From positions 150,500 to 214,499 of the forward strand of contig RMBW01000073.1 in the NCBI GenBank assembly GCA_004009845.1: a stretch of DNA of 64,000 nucleotides. Direction: 5' to 3'. Positions within the stretch are counted from its first letter, which is position 1. Every line of letters starts with the position of its first letter. The translations under genes were made by a program, and so were the position numbers. Source of the stretch: Davidsoniella eucalypti (Eukaryota; Ascomycota; Sordariomycetes; Microascales; Ceratocystidaceae). Positions 37,901-49,608 of the stretch are shown here, piece after piece. The notes under the pieces are model-generated. The model saw only the letters and a program-made list of their open reading frames with translations, ran no database searches and was not told where the DNA came from.

Positions 37901-40604
37901 TTGGTGCAACACAAATGGACATTTGTGACAATATGTTGTATTCTTTCCTCTTGACCTTGGCCTCAAAAATATGTGAACTGTCGGGAAATTCTGTTCGCCA
38001 AGGCATATTGAGTGTGAATGTGATTGCTAACCCTCGTCATAAAATTGTGATATAATGATAGCTGAATTAGAGCTCAGCTCAGCCCTTCCCAGTTTATACC
38101 ACTCATTTATTGCTGAGTGACTGATTCTGACTTGACCCGCTGGCAGATTTCAGCTTACGTATATGTAGATTTGGGCCCCTAGTTATAGGCTTGCTTGTTA
38201 TAGGCTTGCTTGTGGCCCTGTATCGGCAGTAAAAATAATAAACTTTGCGCTGCAAGTGGGAATACAGGCGGTCGCTTACTTGGTCTTTTGGGTTTGATAG
38301 CCTTGACCAAATCGTATCATATCAATGCTATGAAATGATTTGTTATCAATATCGTGGCCCGAGAAGCACAAAAGACTTATATCTGTACTTGATCAGCTGA
38401 TCTTACAGTATCAGATCTGTTTGGTTTTCTTAAATTTCTGGGATGGTTCCCAAACAAAGACGGTAGATACCAACAGGCTAGCAGATGCTGTCGTCATTGA
38501 CCAGAGATTGGGGAGGGTATAGGATATCTAAACTGGTCATAATTGTATGTGTTTGTACTTTTGAGATTATCTTTTCAGGTTTTTCTAGCATATCTACAGC
38601 ATTTGAAACTGATGGTTACTCATCATTATCAGGGTAGTATCATCGTCAACAGGCATTTTAGAATAATTTTAAGGTCAACCGCCCCACTTTAATATTTCCT
38701 CTTGTGGTAATCTCTCAGGCTGGTATTTGTTTCTTGCCTATGTTTTCAGGCGTAAATGTAAAGCTTGCAAAGGCGGAGCAGAAAAACAAGACAACAACAT
38801 AATAACAACAAATAGGAGCCTAACCTGTGTTAAGAATAAGGCTTTCCAACAATAAACAATGCGTTGGCTGTTGTTTCTTAATGGTTCTGATGTATTACGA
38901 CAGCTTGGTACCTCCTATAACTGCGTGGGTGTGTCAAGAAAATTATTATACTTATAACCAAAAGGGTTTGGGTTAGTCAGCCTATATTACGAAACTTTGT
39001 TTTCTATCTTTTGCCGTATTAAAAACTCTAAATGAATACAATATTCCGAGTCCACATAATAAGCCATAGCTTTTTAAACTCCAAGAGCCTTGATACTACA
39101 TAGAATATATACACTGAGTCACTCCAACAATCTCGAGTATGGAGAAGTTGAGGTCTGTTCTCGTTCTGGTGCGTCTTGGCCTGATTGTTTTCCTGGGACT
39201 TGGGAATCTGGCATTTTCAGTAGCATGACAACGAATCCCCCCCCCCTCTCCTCATTAGCAAAGTTTCCATAGTAGCGGTCCCGTGATATTAGCTGATCGC
39301 CCTGTGTCATTCCTATCTCTCGGGACCGGACCATATTCCAATACTCCATATGCCTGCTGACACTAGAACTTCTGCTTTTACCTCTTCTGTTTTATTTTAT
39401 TTTCTCGGTATTGCAGTACTAAGCCCATCCATTACATTCATGCACCAGAAAAGGCGATCATGTTGGGATCAGGCTGATCTACCTTTTTTTCCTTCTTTTT
39501 TTTTTCTGTCAAGGAGGCAAGGTAAACATGAGTATAACATGTCTATTTTCGATGTCATCTTCTTTCCTTTTCGATCCTCGACATTCTTCGCAATATCTCT
39601 GGCCGCGGATAGCGGAGCTGCGCCCCCTCTATCGTTATTTGACTCTATCATTATGAAAGGTCGCCAAGCCAGCGTCAGGATCCCTTGCTTGAGGATCGTC
39701 CGCTTGAAATATTTTTTATACCTTTCGAAATCCTCGTATATTACTGTTTTCCCTTGGGTCTTCCTTTTTATTTCCCTCTACTCCCAGCAATAGCCACATT
39801 GACTAGGATTGGAATACATACTAGAAAGAAGCATGTCACTTTGTCTGCTCTCTAATTCTAGTGGCTATTTTCTGTACTATCTATTACTAGTTTATTTTCT
39901 TTTGTATATCATTTTGTGAGGCTGACCAACTAGGTTCTCAGCACGGAATGTTGAGCACTAGTATCAGCATTCACCGATGGTGAGTGTAATGCATCAACCA
40001 CACCGGACATTGTGGCTTCATGTCGCTCATTTTTGTCTCCTGATACTCCTCAGATACTAGGATTGGAGAATGACAAGGTCAGGGCAAGTTCGTGAGACAT
40101 ATCTACATATTACCAGAAACAACATGTGGTTTGGCCTTGTGACCAAGTAGAGCTTGAGCCAACTAAAGACGTGCCATGTCCTGATACTGCTAGACTATTA
40201 TTTCTCTTTATCTAAGCCAAATTACCAGGTATAGATTCCTCACCGGAAGGGTTGAAGATGGAAAGAGTAGATTGAAGGTGGCGTTATTAAAAGAGAGACT
40301 GGACCTTCATCTTTTCTACCTATCAAAACGTATGTCCCCTTGGTTTCCGCATGGTGAGAATAGTTCATACAAAGACGACGGAATCAACGGGACTCACCCG
40401 AACGGATGAAGCTCCCATAAGTTATCCCTTCAGACTTTGCAGGATGAAATAAACGATGTTGGAGCCAGTTGGTGGTTCTAAAGAACCAGAATTCCTCCAA
40501 CGCCGCCTTTTTCTTCCTCTGACTCTCTTGCTACTCATTCCTCCTTCCATGAGGGACAATATAGCATACACAACTATGTACACGACTTATATACCATTAT
40601 CTGC
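34987..40604. other. Gene-poor DNA with minor repeats
   Basis: There is no supported gene. The plus-strand frame at 34987-35334 contains a hydrophobic stretch faintly like a membrane helix but has no continuation. The plus-strand frame at 39350-39793 (147 codons) is T/C-rich and lacks motifs. A 15-bp unit is tandemly duplicated at 38182-38211. Confidence 0.4.
38182..38211 (+). repeat. Perfect 15-bp tandem duplication
   Basis: The unit GTTATAGGCTTGCTT occurs twice head to tail, followed by GTGG. It is a local slippage-type duplication with no coding context. Confidence 0.85.
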
Positions 40605-43600
40605 TTGCATAATGCTCCTGTTTTGATTTTCGTACATACCCATAAACAAAGCACTTGCATAAGAGCACAATTAGGATCCAGTCGCTGTCATCTTTTCTTC
40701 GAATCCAACGTGACTTGGTTGCACGGCTTCTCGGCGTTCGGCTGCCCACATATCGACCGCTTATATGCATTTGCAGGTCGATGCTTCACTATTTTCTTCA
40801 ATGAAAAAAAAAAAGTACTATCAACTGCTGTATTACCCATTCCTTTGAGCCAGGAGGCACAATGACACTTGGGCTTAGTATAGCAACAAAAGACCATCAA
40901 ACATCGGCATCCTTTTGTTTGTATGTTCTTGACATACGAGGTTTCGATAGCTATCCATTCTCGTCTTCCCTACGGATTTTGAATATATATAATTATTTTA
41001 GTAAACTGCAGGTTTCTATGGAGGTTTTCCTACAATTTTTTTTTAAAAGGAAAACAAAAAAAAAAGATAAATACCTTTGAACTTTCGTTTGTTTCTTCCT
41101 TTTATATTAGACACAAGGCTTTACAGTGATGGACTATTAGGGTTGCCGACAACCCTATATACAAACTAATAGGGTTAAACCAACAGGGGGGCATCCACTT
41201 TCAACGACGTCTTTCAAGCACCCATCTCAACGAAGGATTGCATCTGTTGTCTCTGTTTAATGCATATGTCTATTTCTTCTCGTCAGGTGTCTCCTAATAT
41301 GTGGCCTACTAATTTTTTATTTTTTTCACTTATTATTACTTAAGTTTCCTCTGTTCGTTCTTATTAAGCACCTTCTATGGAAAAAGGAGGCTGATCACTG
41401 CTCTATTCTGTTCAGAATACGACTACAAAGATATCGAAAGATATTATTTACCACGTATACAGATACGTGATTTTTGCTAAAGGGGCAACATCATTATAGA
41501 CTACGCCGGAGACAATACCCTAAAAAATTATCACCTTCTATACTGTGTTTTTAGCTATGTTTAGTTCGGCCATTACTACCCGTTCATGGAATAGTGTATG
41601 GGAAAAAAGTATTCAATCACCGGCGGTCACAAAAGACATACTCGCTCTTTTGCTGAATTGTGCTCGAGAGTTACAACCTCCAAGCAGGATCTGACACAGG
41701 CGGATTGTGTCGGTTGCTGTTTAGGTCACTCGCATACTATGATGTTTGCTGCTGTCTCGTTTATTTTGTTTCTTCTTTTTCTCATTGTTTCCTCACCCCT
41801 TCGGTCATGTCTGAATATTGAAAAACAAAAGATAGCTTGACACGGCTTATTTTCGTTTTTCTTCTCCCTGTCCTCTCACCCCATTCTATCCAAGCTAGCC
41901 CACCACCGACATAACACTTAGGACGTAAAATCAAATCAAGGGCGAGGTATAAGCTGAAGAAAACCCGCCCCACCTATCTATGTAATGTATGGACACGAAT
42001 ATCAAGATATAACAGCAAACGCAGACACATAGCCGATGGCACTATCCTGTTTCCACTAACCGAATGATTTGGCTTGCCTAGACTCTTCCCATCAGTCTAG
42101 ATTGCATATCCTCGCCTTTTTTTCTTACGGTTGGGCATACACAACTGATCGTCTAATAGCCATCAACGTCGTGCTAGAAGCTAGAAGTGAGTATTGGCTC
42201 GTTGTTAGAAGGCACGGGTGACGTCGTTTAGGATTCAAAAAACAGAATTCCGCGTGGTTTTAGGGGTCTAATTCCCTACCCAGCAGCGTGTTTTTTTTTT
42301 GTTTGCAGATAGCACATTTCCCTCCTTCTTAGGTCTCATCGTTTGTTTTTCTTCTCATCTTTGTTATTATTATTAGAATTATACCCGACGATCAGTGGGC
42401 ACACACATAATCATGCCATAATATTATGATGCAGGATATGATGAAAGTATTGCAATACTGGGACCATGTGGGTATCACGTCGTTCATATATGCCAATCTA
42501 TCTGTATGCGTTTTTTTGTGATCTGTGTGCCTGCCACATGCACTCCATGCGCTGTTCATTACACCACTACGTTGTGTCGTCAGAGAGGGATTTCCGAGGA
42601 AAATAGAACGAAACAAGACACAGAAGTACGAGAAACGCAAATAATGCGCCATTCTAACACGATGTAAAAGTCTGAGTGTAAGGGATGTGGTGGTTCTGGA
42701 ACTCTCTGGTGAATCATGTGGTAGTATAGTTGGTAAGCTAGAGTCACATGTAAGCAGATATCTGCTGTCTCCATATACGTATAAGCCAATGGAACTGATA
42801 TAGTGTGGTTCGCTATATGTAGATTGTAGGCCTAACCCATGGCAAAGGCGTTTGTCTCAACGTTGCACAATGCCTGATACTACGGCACCTACATGAGAAC
42901 CAAGAAGAAGAATTGGATAGGGTGCATGCAGCGAAAAAAAAAAGACACCGCTTCCATAAACCAAGATGCAATGCTTCCTCCGTGGCCTGTTTTCCAGTGA
43001 ATGATGAAAGCAAATGGCGTTCTGGCTTTCAATCTGTGATTTACAAAAGCTCGCCATAATCTTCAGACCAAACCTGTTGGCTGTCTGTCACTAGCCTACG
43101 AACTCGGATAGAATCGAGAAACGAGAGAACCCGTTTGAACATGGTAATTCAGCCATTCAGGCACACGGTTCTTCTAAATGTCCTGTGATTACCCGTTTTT
43201 TCCTCTCTTGTTTTTTTTCTTGTCTCCCACTCCCCCTCCCGCTCCCTTTTTTCCTGCCATAGTTGGGTTATGGTCCGATGAGCGGATGGCAATTCTCTAG
43301 CGATAACGGTTACCTACAGAAACGAGAGATGTGATGTCTAAGATCAAACAAAAAAGAGTGAAGAATAATGCTGCTGTTGGGACGGTGGCTTGTCGAGTTT
43401 TAGGGATACCAGAGATATGCTGACGGCAGGAAAAAAAAAACTTAGAACATCCTCCGATCCCGAACATCGGCATATATTTGGATGCACAAGGGCTTCCATA
43501 CCATCCATATGCACTAAAAAAACATGCCGTATCGATAATCCGCAGAGTCTTCCCGTTCCTAAGCTTATGGGTTACGACTTACACGAGCCCGAGGAAGAAA

Positions 43601-45055
43601 ATGGCGCTTGTTAGTATAGTTGGGCCACATAGACAAGAGTATATTTTTATCTTCCCTCTCGGCCTTATTTTTTTTTCTTTCTATTTTTGTTCTAAGCGCC
43701 CCTATAAGATTCATTGCCGACTAGCCTTGTTTCGTTTGTGTAAAGGCTTTGCTTGTGTGCTTGGAGCCACGTATAGAGTCAGTCTTACCTGTTAATAAGC
43801 CTATCTCACTACTTGAAATAGACGTGTAAGAAGCCTAAAAAAATGGAAGGCAAACAAGACAGAACCAGCGAGCCTTGTTGTTGGGAGGCCCACCGTCGCT
43901 TGTGTCCAGAGGAAGAAAATAAAAAGAGTATTATACAAGTGAGAGCGGACGTGGCGTATGAAAGGACGGCGTGTGTGTGACCTTTGTACCTGTTGTATTT
44001 GGGCATCAGTGCATATCTTCACACATTGTCATATAACACATGGCCATATATTATACATGCGTGGAACTGCTAGCTAAACCTACACGTGATACGTGTGACC
44101 CCTTGACTGATGACAAGCTATCAAGCCTTGATAATGTGCCTGCAAGATAAGAGTCATGCGAGATACGGACATGAGAAAAAAAAAACCCTTGGCGTTTTTA
44201 CGCTTTTTTTTTTGTGGTGATAGGTAAAGAGTGCATGCGAGGCATGTTTGCTTGCCTGATGTCGTGTGATATATCGGTAAGAGAACAATTGTGAAATTAC
44301 GAGATGTCGTACATTCTTCGAGTCTTATTGGCGTACATTGTCCGGATTCAAGAGAATAATGTTTGTATAGACAACTAATAGCATATTTGTGTAAACGCTT
44401 CCTTTCAATGTTGTCTCACGCTATACGTACTGAGAGAATTAGCAAGAATAAGAGTAAACAAAGAAGGAAACATGTGTTTTCACATTCCGGGCACAGTGGC
44501 TTGTACATTTTGTGCATTTTATATCCGAAGAGAGTTGCAAACACATGTTGTCTGATATATGCGCAGTAGCACTACCCTCGTGTTTATGCTCCTCTTGATT
44601 TTCGGTACACCTCCGGTTATTATGGTCGTAGTCTTTCCCTTCCGATGCCGGAACATGCCCGAACCTGGAGGTTGGACGACGTCTCCGGGCCGTGTATAAA
44701 CAGCCTTACACATATTACGAACATCGTTTCTACCGGGGGTTGAGTTCCCCGGCGGGATCCCATAGCAATTTTTATATATTTATTTATCTTTCTATCCGTG
44801 AGAGTTTGAGGGCCCGTGAAGAGCGTGACGCATCTAGCCGAAAGAAACATCGAGTGGCTGTTTCCCTTGTTTATTCTTTCATGTATGTAGGCGAACCAAT
44901 CGAGAAAGGGAAACATATAATATATACAGTACCGGCAAAATAAAAAATCTGTTCTGCAGTCACTCAATACAAGACGAGCCGTCACCACTTGGCCACAGCA
45001 AACGACATCATTTGCTACGAACATGGCACTGTACTTGCATTATAAATCTGCTGAC
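40605..45055. other. Gene-poor DNA, nothing supported
   Basis: Frames are short and lack motifs. A telomere-like hairpin lies at 41138-41157 (listed separately). Pyrimidine-rich tracts explain the more open frames. Confidence 0.4.
41138..41157. repeat. Perfect hairpin made of a telomere-like motif
   Basis: TAGGGTTG (41138-41145), loop CCGA, CAACCCTA (41150-41157) form an 8-bp perfect stem. A further TAGGGTTA lies just downstream near 41170. TTAGGGTT is both the common fungal telomere unit and the reverse of the telobox found in some promoters. A single hairpin is not enough to call an interstitial telomere. Confidence 0.5.
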
Positions 45056-45297
45056 TTACTGGCTTTCACTCACTACTTTAACAGAGGGACACACTGCCCT
45101 GAGTTGGCGGTAGTATCCGGCAGCGGCTTCTTTTTCGTCTACCGTGACTAGCATGTATCTATTTAGGCACGCCACTTCTCGCTTCGGCATATCACGGGTC
45201 ATACGGCTGGCTGATAGGTTGGCGTCAGCTGTAGAATTTTGCTTGAAGATCTCAAAGCATGACTGTATCGGCTGAGATGCATGTGCCATAAACGATG
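45056..45297 (-). other. Candidate terminal exon, unknown protein
   Basis: An 80-codon minus-strand frame follows a possible acceptor (CTGTAG) and ends at TAA 45056-45058. It includes PKREVACLNRYMLVTVDEKE and several spaced cysteines. The stop overlaps a GTAAGT, so it might instead be an internal exon. I could not find upstream exons that join in phase and do not recognise the protein. Confidence 0.22.
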
Positions 45298-46411
45298 GCA
45301 TTCCTACAGACTTGACTTACAAACAACAAATGAAAATATGTCTACAAAGAGCCGAGAAAAAGACAAACATCGGGATGTAAGTCGAGGAATGATTGGACAG
45401 ATGCACCATTCTACACCGTCTGGGCAACACCCTCCCAAGGTACTTAGAGGCCCGTATCTGTGCTGTGAATTCTATGGACACAATGCCTGAATACAGCAAA
45501 ACCAGCTTAGTCGGATGTCTGTCTTCTGTAATCCGTTTTGCCGTTTGCTCCCGAAGGAAGGGACGTTGGGACGGGTACATGAGGGTAACACGACTGAAAT
45601 ATATATACACATGTATATGCATGTTTTATATGCCACAACGACCACATTTGTTTACTATGCTATATGCCTATTTAAAGATTTCTGTATCTATATTCATTAA
45701 TGGTCTCCCCAGCCTAATTTACACAGCGTGGAAGGCAGATGAAGGAAGAGATACAGACATGGAAGAATATAGTACTACATACGATAGAGCCCATAAATAG
45801 TTCAATACATATAAATGAGGAGATATTGCATGCCTAGGCTTCATATTCAGGCTTGAAGTGAGAGACTAGCTGGCCTTGTCATCTGGTGATGTACCGCTCA
45901 TACAACATCTAAGAAGTTTGAATCGACACTGTTCGAATGTCGGCTTGATAGTGCATATGCTGTTTCAGATAGCACAGATAAACATACCGAACTAGTGGCG
46001 ATCTCATGATGTGAATTCCTGTAAGCCAATGTTTTCTCATATGCTTTCATTTTTCTTATTGTCTCTTCATTTCCCTTCTTGATTACGCCGCATGGCGGAC
46101 TTCTCATTATTGTTTTCACGACTAAATGGTCGGTGTGAATTGAGACTAGATGCTGTAGGATGATCGAAAGTGGATAAATGATGTACGGATGAGCATTGGC
46201 TTGGGATAAGATTGATAGTATATGTAAGATGCAGGCCATATATGCAAAGCAGCCCTTTAAAGAAATGGAGAGGAAAAGAGACACGCAAATAATGAGACAT
46301 GTATCTTTGCTAACCCTGTTTGACTAACAACTCCAATAGTGCCCTTGCTGACTCAATGTGACCATGTCAAAACATTGTCACCTTTTTGTAGGTTTTCATT
46401 GTCACGTACAG
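45298..46411. other. Unresolved region between two candidate exons
   Basis: Overlapping frames on both strands (plus 45393-45800, minus 45317-45622) look partly protein-like, and I cannot choose between them. No splice model links them to the exon candidates on either side. Confidence 0.25.
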
Positions 46412-46739
46412 GGTCGATCATCAAGGTAATGAAGGTGTCCCTCCTCCTCCTTCGTCCTCTTACGGGTCCTATCCAAAAGGAATCCTTGGAGCACTACTGG
46501 AACGAGGCCGGGCAAAGAGATCGACTGCATGTGCTGTGTTCGTGCTTAGACGAGAAATTAAACGGCACGGGATCAATGGCAAGCGGCTACAAGAACGAGA
46601 GAACGAGATAATTGAGAAAATCGACGATACTAATCGCTGGTCCTTTGCCACAAAAGCCGCAATGTTGCAGTCCGGCTGCCATCGCTTTAGCTTCTCCGCT
46701 TGGGTAGGATGCAGATACACCGACATTTCAAACTACTGA
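46412..46739 (+). other. Candidate 3'-terminal exon, unknown protein
   Basis: After the acceptor-like ACGTACAG (ends 46411) a frame stays open for 108 codons to TGA at 46737-46739. It begins with a proline/serine stretch and becomes strongly charged and helical, including LRREIKRHGINGKRLQEREN and ATKAAMLQSGCHRFSFSAW. The composition is good for a protein. There is no family I recognise, and no upstream exon of the needed phase was found. It would be convergent with IDI1, 450 bp away. Confidence 0.32.
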
Positions 46740-47188
46740 TATGTATAACATACAAACACACATGTACAAAGTTGTATATACTGACATTGTGTATACAAGC
46801 TTTAGCCGTATGCCTCAGGTTCATGGGGAGTGATGTTGTTGTTTACGGACTATTCAATATTGAGAATATTTGGTATTTGAACTTGAGATCCAAGTATGTA
46901 AATAGCTTATAGTAGCAATATAAGCATCAACAAGAATAAGTAAGCATAAGGGGTATGATAAAGTGATAGGAGAGAAGAAAGATATGAGGGTGAAAAGCAA
47001 ATGATAGCCGTCCATGACAACGAAAAAACACTGGTAATTCGCATCTCGTTTCTAGTGTACGTGTTTGTAGTTTCTAAAGCGTGTTTTTTATATTCTTAGG
47101 ATTAACAGCCATTGGCATAGCTGCCGACCATTTCAGCGATGAGGACTAGCGACATGTTTGCTCTCTTTCTTGCTAGATTGCGCTGTGT
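46740..47188. other. Intergenic 3' flank of IDI1
   Basis: AT-rich DNA with no gene; it should hold the IDI1 polyadenylation region. Confidence 0.5.
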
Positions 47189-48199
47189 TTACATGCGGCG
47201 GATGACGCTCTCGTTGGTGTATTGCTCGAACTTGTCATTGCTGGCAAAGCTGGCCCACCAGTCGAACAACATAGACTCGCAGATCAACTTGAACCAAGGA
47301 GTGTACTTGAGTTCAGGGTCCTTGAACAGCGCGCGCAGCTCGTCGGGAGTGACGTACTTGACATCACGGGCTTCGTTGGGGTTGACATCGAGATCAACCT
47401 TGGCACGGATAAAGAGAATGTAGTCGACTATGAGATGAAAGATGTCCAGTCAGTAAGTTGAATAGCAAAGATGCACCTCCAGTCTATGGCCTGGATATGG
47501 CGGTGTGTACTCACTCTCGTGTTCACCCCACTTGCCATCGCTAGGCGCCTTGTAGTGAATGCGCGTCAGGAAGTGGAAGTCCTCGATAGGGACCTGCTCC
47601 TTCTTGATACCCAGCTCGTGCTCTAGCTTGCGCTGGGCGGCGCGCTTCACGCCCATGATAGAATCAGGTAGGTTGGAGCCAGTCTCGCCGGGGATGCCTA
47701 GAGGGTGCGAGCAGCAGGTGTTGGTCCACATGTCGGGGAAAGTGATCTTCTCGGTGGCGCGCTGCTGAAGAAGCAGACGGTTGTCCTCGTCGAAGAGGAA
47801 GACGGAGAAGGCACGATGTAGAAGGCCTTTGTCGATGTTGGTCATCAGGTGGCCTGGGCAGGGTGTTAATTGGTTAGCAGGGAGGCCTTGCACAAATCGA
47901 GAGAGGCAGCTTAAACAGGTCGTCTATTGTTTTGACGAGCAAGCGAGGGTTGAAGCAGTAGGGGCGCGGGGTAACATACACAGCTTCTTGCTGGCATTGC
48001 CAATTGGCATGTCGTCCTGGTCCAAGACGATGCACATCTCCTCCATGAGTCGGATCTGCTCCTCATCGTGGCCGTCCAGCGCATCGGAAGTGGTATCGAT
48101 GTCGGGGAACAGGCTGAGGATGTTTTCGGCCGTGATGGAGACGTTGCCAACGGTAGTGGTAGCGGCAGCAGACGCCGTGATCGTGGTGGTGGAAGACAT
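47189..48199 (-). CDS. IDI1: Isopentenyl-diphosphate delta-isomerase (type I)
   Basis: Three exons: 48199-47980, 47853-47515 and 47427-47189, giving 265 aa with introns of 126 and 87 bp. It interconverts isopentenyl and dimethylallyl diphosphate, the step that starts sterol, dolichol and ubiquinone chain building. The Nudix-type fold is clear. It shows KGLLHRAFSVFLFDEDNRLL, the catalytic cysteine in TNTCCSHPL (residues 120/121), GVKRAAQRKLEHELGI for metal binding, and the catalytic Glu in WGEHEIDYIL, which spans the second splice junction. It ends in SVIRRM. The N-terminal 55 residues are Ser/Thr-rich and poorly conserved. The next stretch (EQIRLMEEMCIVLDQDDMPI) is the usual start of the fold. 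Its upstream region is the sequence repeated perfectly at 55109-56132. Confidence 0.97.
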
Positions 48200-48338
48200 G
48201 GCGAAAAAAAGTGAGAGGCGGTGACGGCAGGACGGGCAAGCAAAACGGGGACCAATATGGACGAGAGAGAAAAGGTGCTACAGGGTTGTGGGCTGAAGCT
48301 ATTCGAGGCTCTGTTAGACTATGGGGCAGTTGAAGTCT

Positions 48339-49362
48339 TATCGGCGGTTGATAAACAAAGAGAAGGAAGAGAAAAAAGGGGCCTTATGGAACGAGGGAAG
48401 ACGACCGGTCGTAAGGACGTCTTTATAGTTCTTTGGCGGGCTCTTCTCGACTTCTCAACGGCCATCCATCGACTATACAACTACACACAACAACAGATGA
48501 ATGGCACTGCCAACAAAGCCAACCAAAGACAAACAAAGAGAGGTCCGAGGACGAAGGTATGTGATTTGCGGGATCCAGACTAGGCTCTGGATGTGCGTGC
48601 TACCAACTAGTAGTCGTAGTGGTGGTAGTTGGAGCTAGACGGGTCGTTGACAGGCTAGTCCGAGGGCCGTCACAGCGTTATAGTTGGATCGTTTAGCGGG
48701 TTGGCTCTAGCTTTAGCCTTGGACGTAGCGCTCGCTTTAGCATGATCGCTGTTTTTTTTTTTGTTTACCAGTACAACTAGCTAGAAGACTTAGCGAGCAA
48801 TTGTTTTGCTGGCGAGCAAGGGCCTGTGAAGAAATCGCGGGGCAATTTGATAGCAGCAACAACAACAACAACGACTTCAGACGATGTCGAGGGGGTCTCG
48901 ATATTACGCTTCACTCAACCCACAAGGCTGTGCTTTTTGCGATTTTTTTTTCCCTTTCGCAAAAAAACAACAACAAACAACAGATGCGTTCACTGTGATT
49001 GGTGGACGGCAGCCTTATCACCACAACATGTTTTTGGCTTGTGACAGTCAGCACTATACGTCATAAGTATGTGTACATTTCATATATTTCAATTATACAC
49101 ATACTTTTGGCCTATCTAGTCATTTTTATAGTCCGACCCAACAAGCACCAAAATACGGGAAAACATTGTAGTGACGTTACTAATTATGTATTGTGAGCAG
49201 CTAACACTCTAGTTTTCCCACAACACTAATCTTTTCTTCTGTTATCAATTATCACCAACCCTGTGACGCAATTAGTCCGTCGTCTTAGACGAAACTTGAA
49301 TTGCGTGCCATCCTTTCTTAGCGGCACGGAGAAGATTCAAAGCCCCGGGCCTCCAGACCCTT
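48339..49362 (+). repeat. Direct repeat copy 1 (1,024 bp)
   Basis: This is identical, in every line I compared, to 55109-56132 at an offset of 6,770 bp in the same orientation. It starts 140 bp upstream of the IDI1 ATG. The right-hand end (49362/49363) is a true sequence breakpoint and falls inside a candidate exon. The left-hand end coincides with the N beside copy 2, so the real repeat may be longer. Confidence 0.93.
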
Positions 49363-49494
49363 CACCCCACTAACAGGCTTTTTGATCTACCAGTACCGGA
49401 TTTCTACGGTGAGAAAATCTCCAGTGTTACTGGATATCGCCATTGGATGAAAGATCAGCGCGCCTTCAACAAGAAGCGTACGAGCTTTGTCTAG
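48497..49494 (+). CDS. Candidate small intron-containing gene, unknown function
   Basis: The best-supported part is a terminal exon, 49322-49494. It follows the strong acceptor CATCCTTTCTTAG and is open for 56 codons to TAG, including TLHPTNRLFDLPVPDFYGEK. A model with matching phases adds a first exon 48497-48556 (ATG ... AAG before GTATGT, basic, 20 codons) and a 19-nt exon 49048-49066 (after GTGACAG, before GTATGT), giving 83 aa. The product would be small and basic with a Trp/Lys-rich C-terminus. I do not recognise it. It would be divergent from IDI1 and convergent with UBA4, ending 114 bp from it. The first two exons are speculative; the whole model except the last 44 codons lies in the duplicated block. 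Confidence 0.35.
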
Positions 49495-49608
49495 ATCGAG
49501 AATAATATAATCTTACATTCATAAATCTTCTCAAAAGTCGCAACTAAACTATGCTGTATCATATCTGTGTTTTACGTTTTGACTGTTGCCGTGCAATCAT
49601 GGCGATTT

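Noticed and set aside
39350..39793. 147-codon plus-strand frame
   Set aside because: Pyrimidine-rich composition, hydrophobic without regular membrane segments, no motif and no neighbouring exon.
48801..49196. Small plus-strand frames repeated at 55571-55966
   Set aside because: They overlap in all three frames through CAA-repeat and T-rich DNA. They recur only because the whole block is duplicated.
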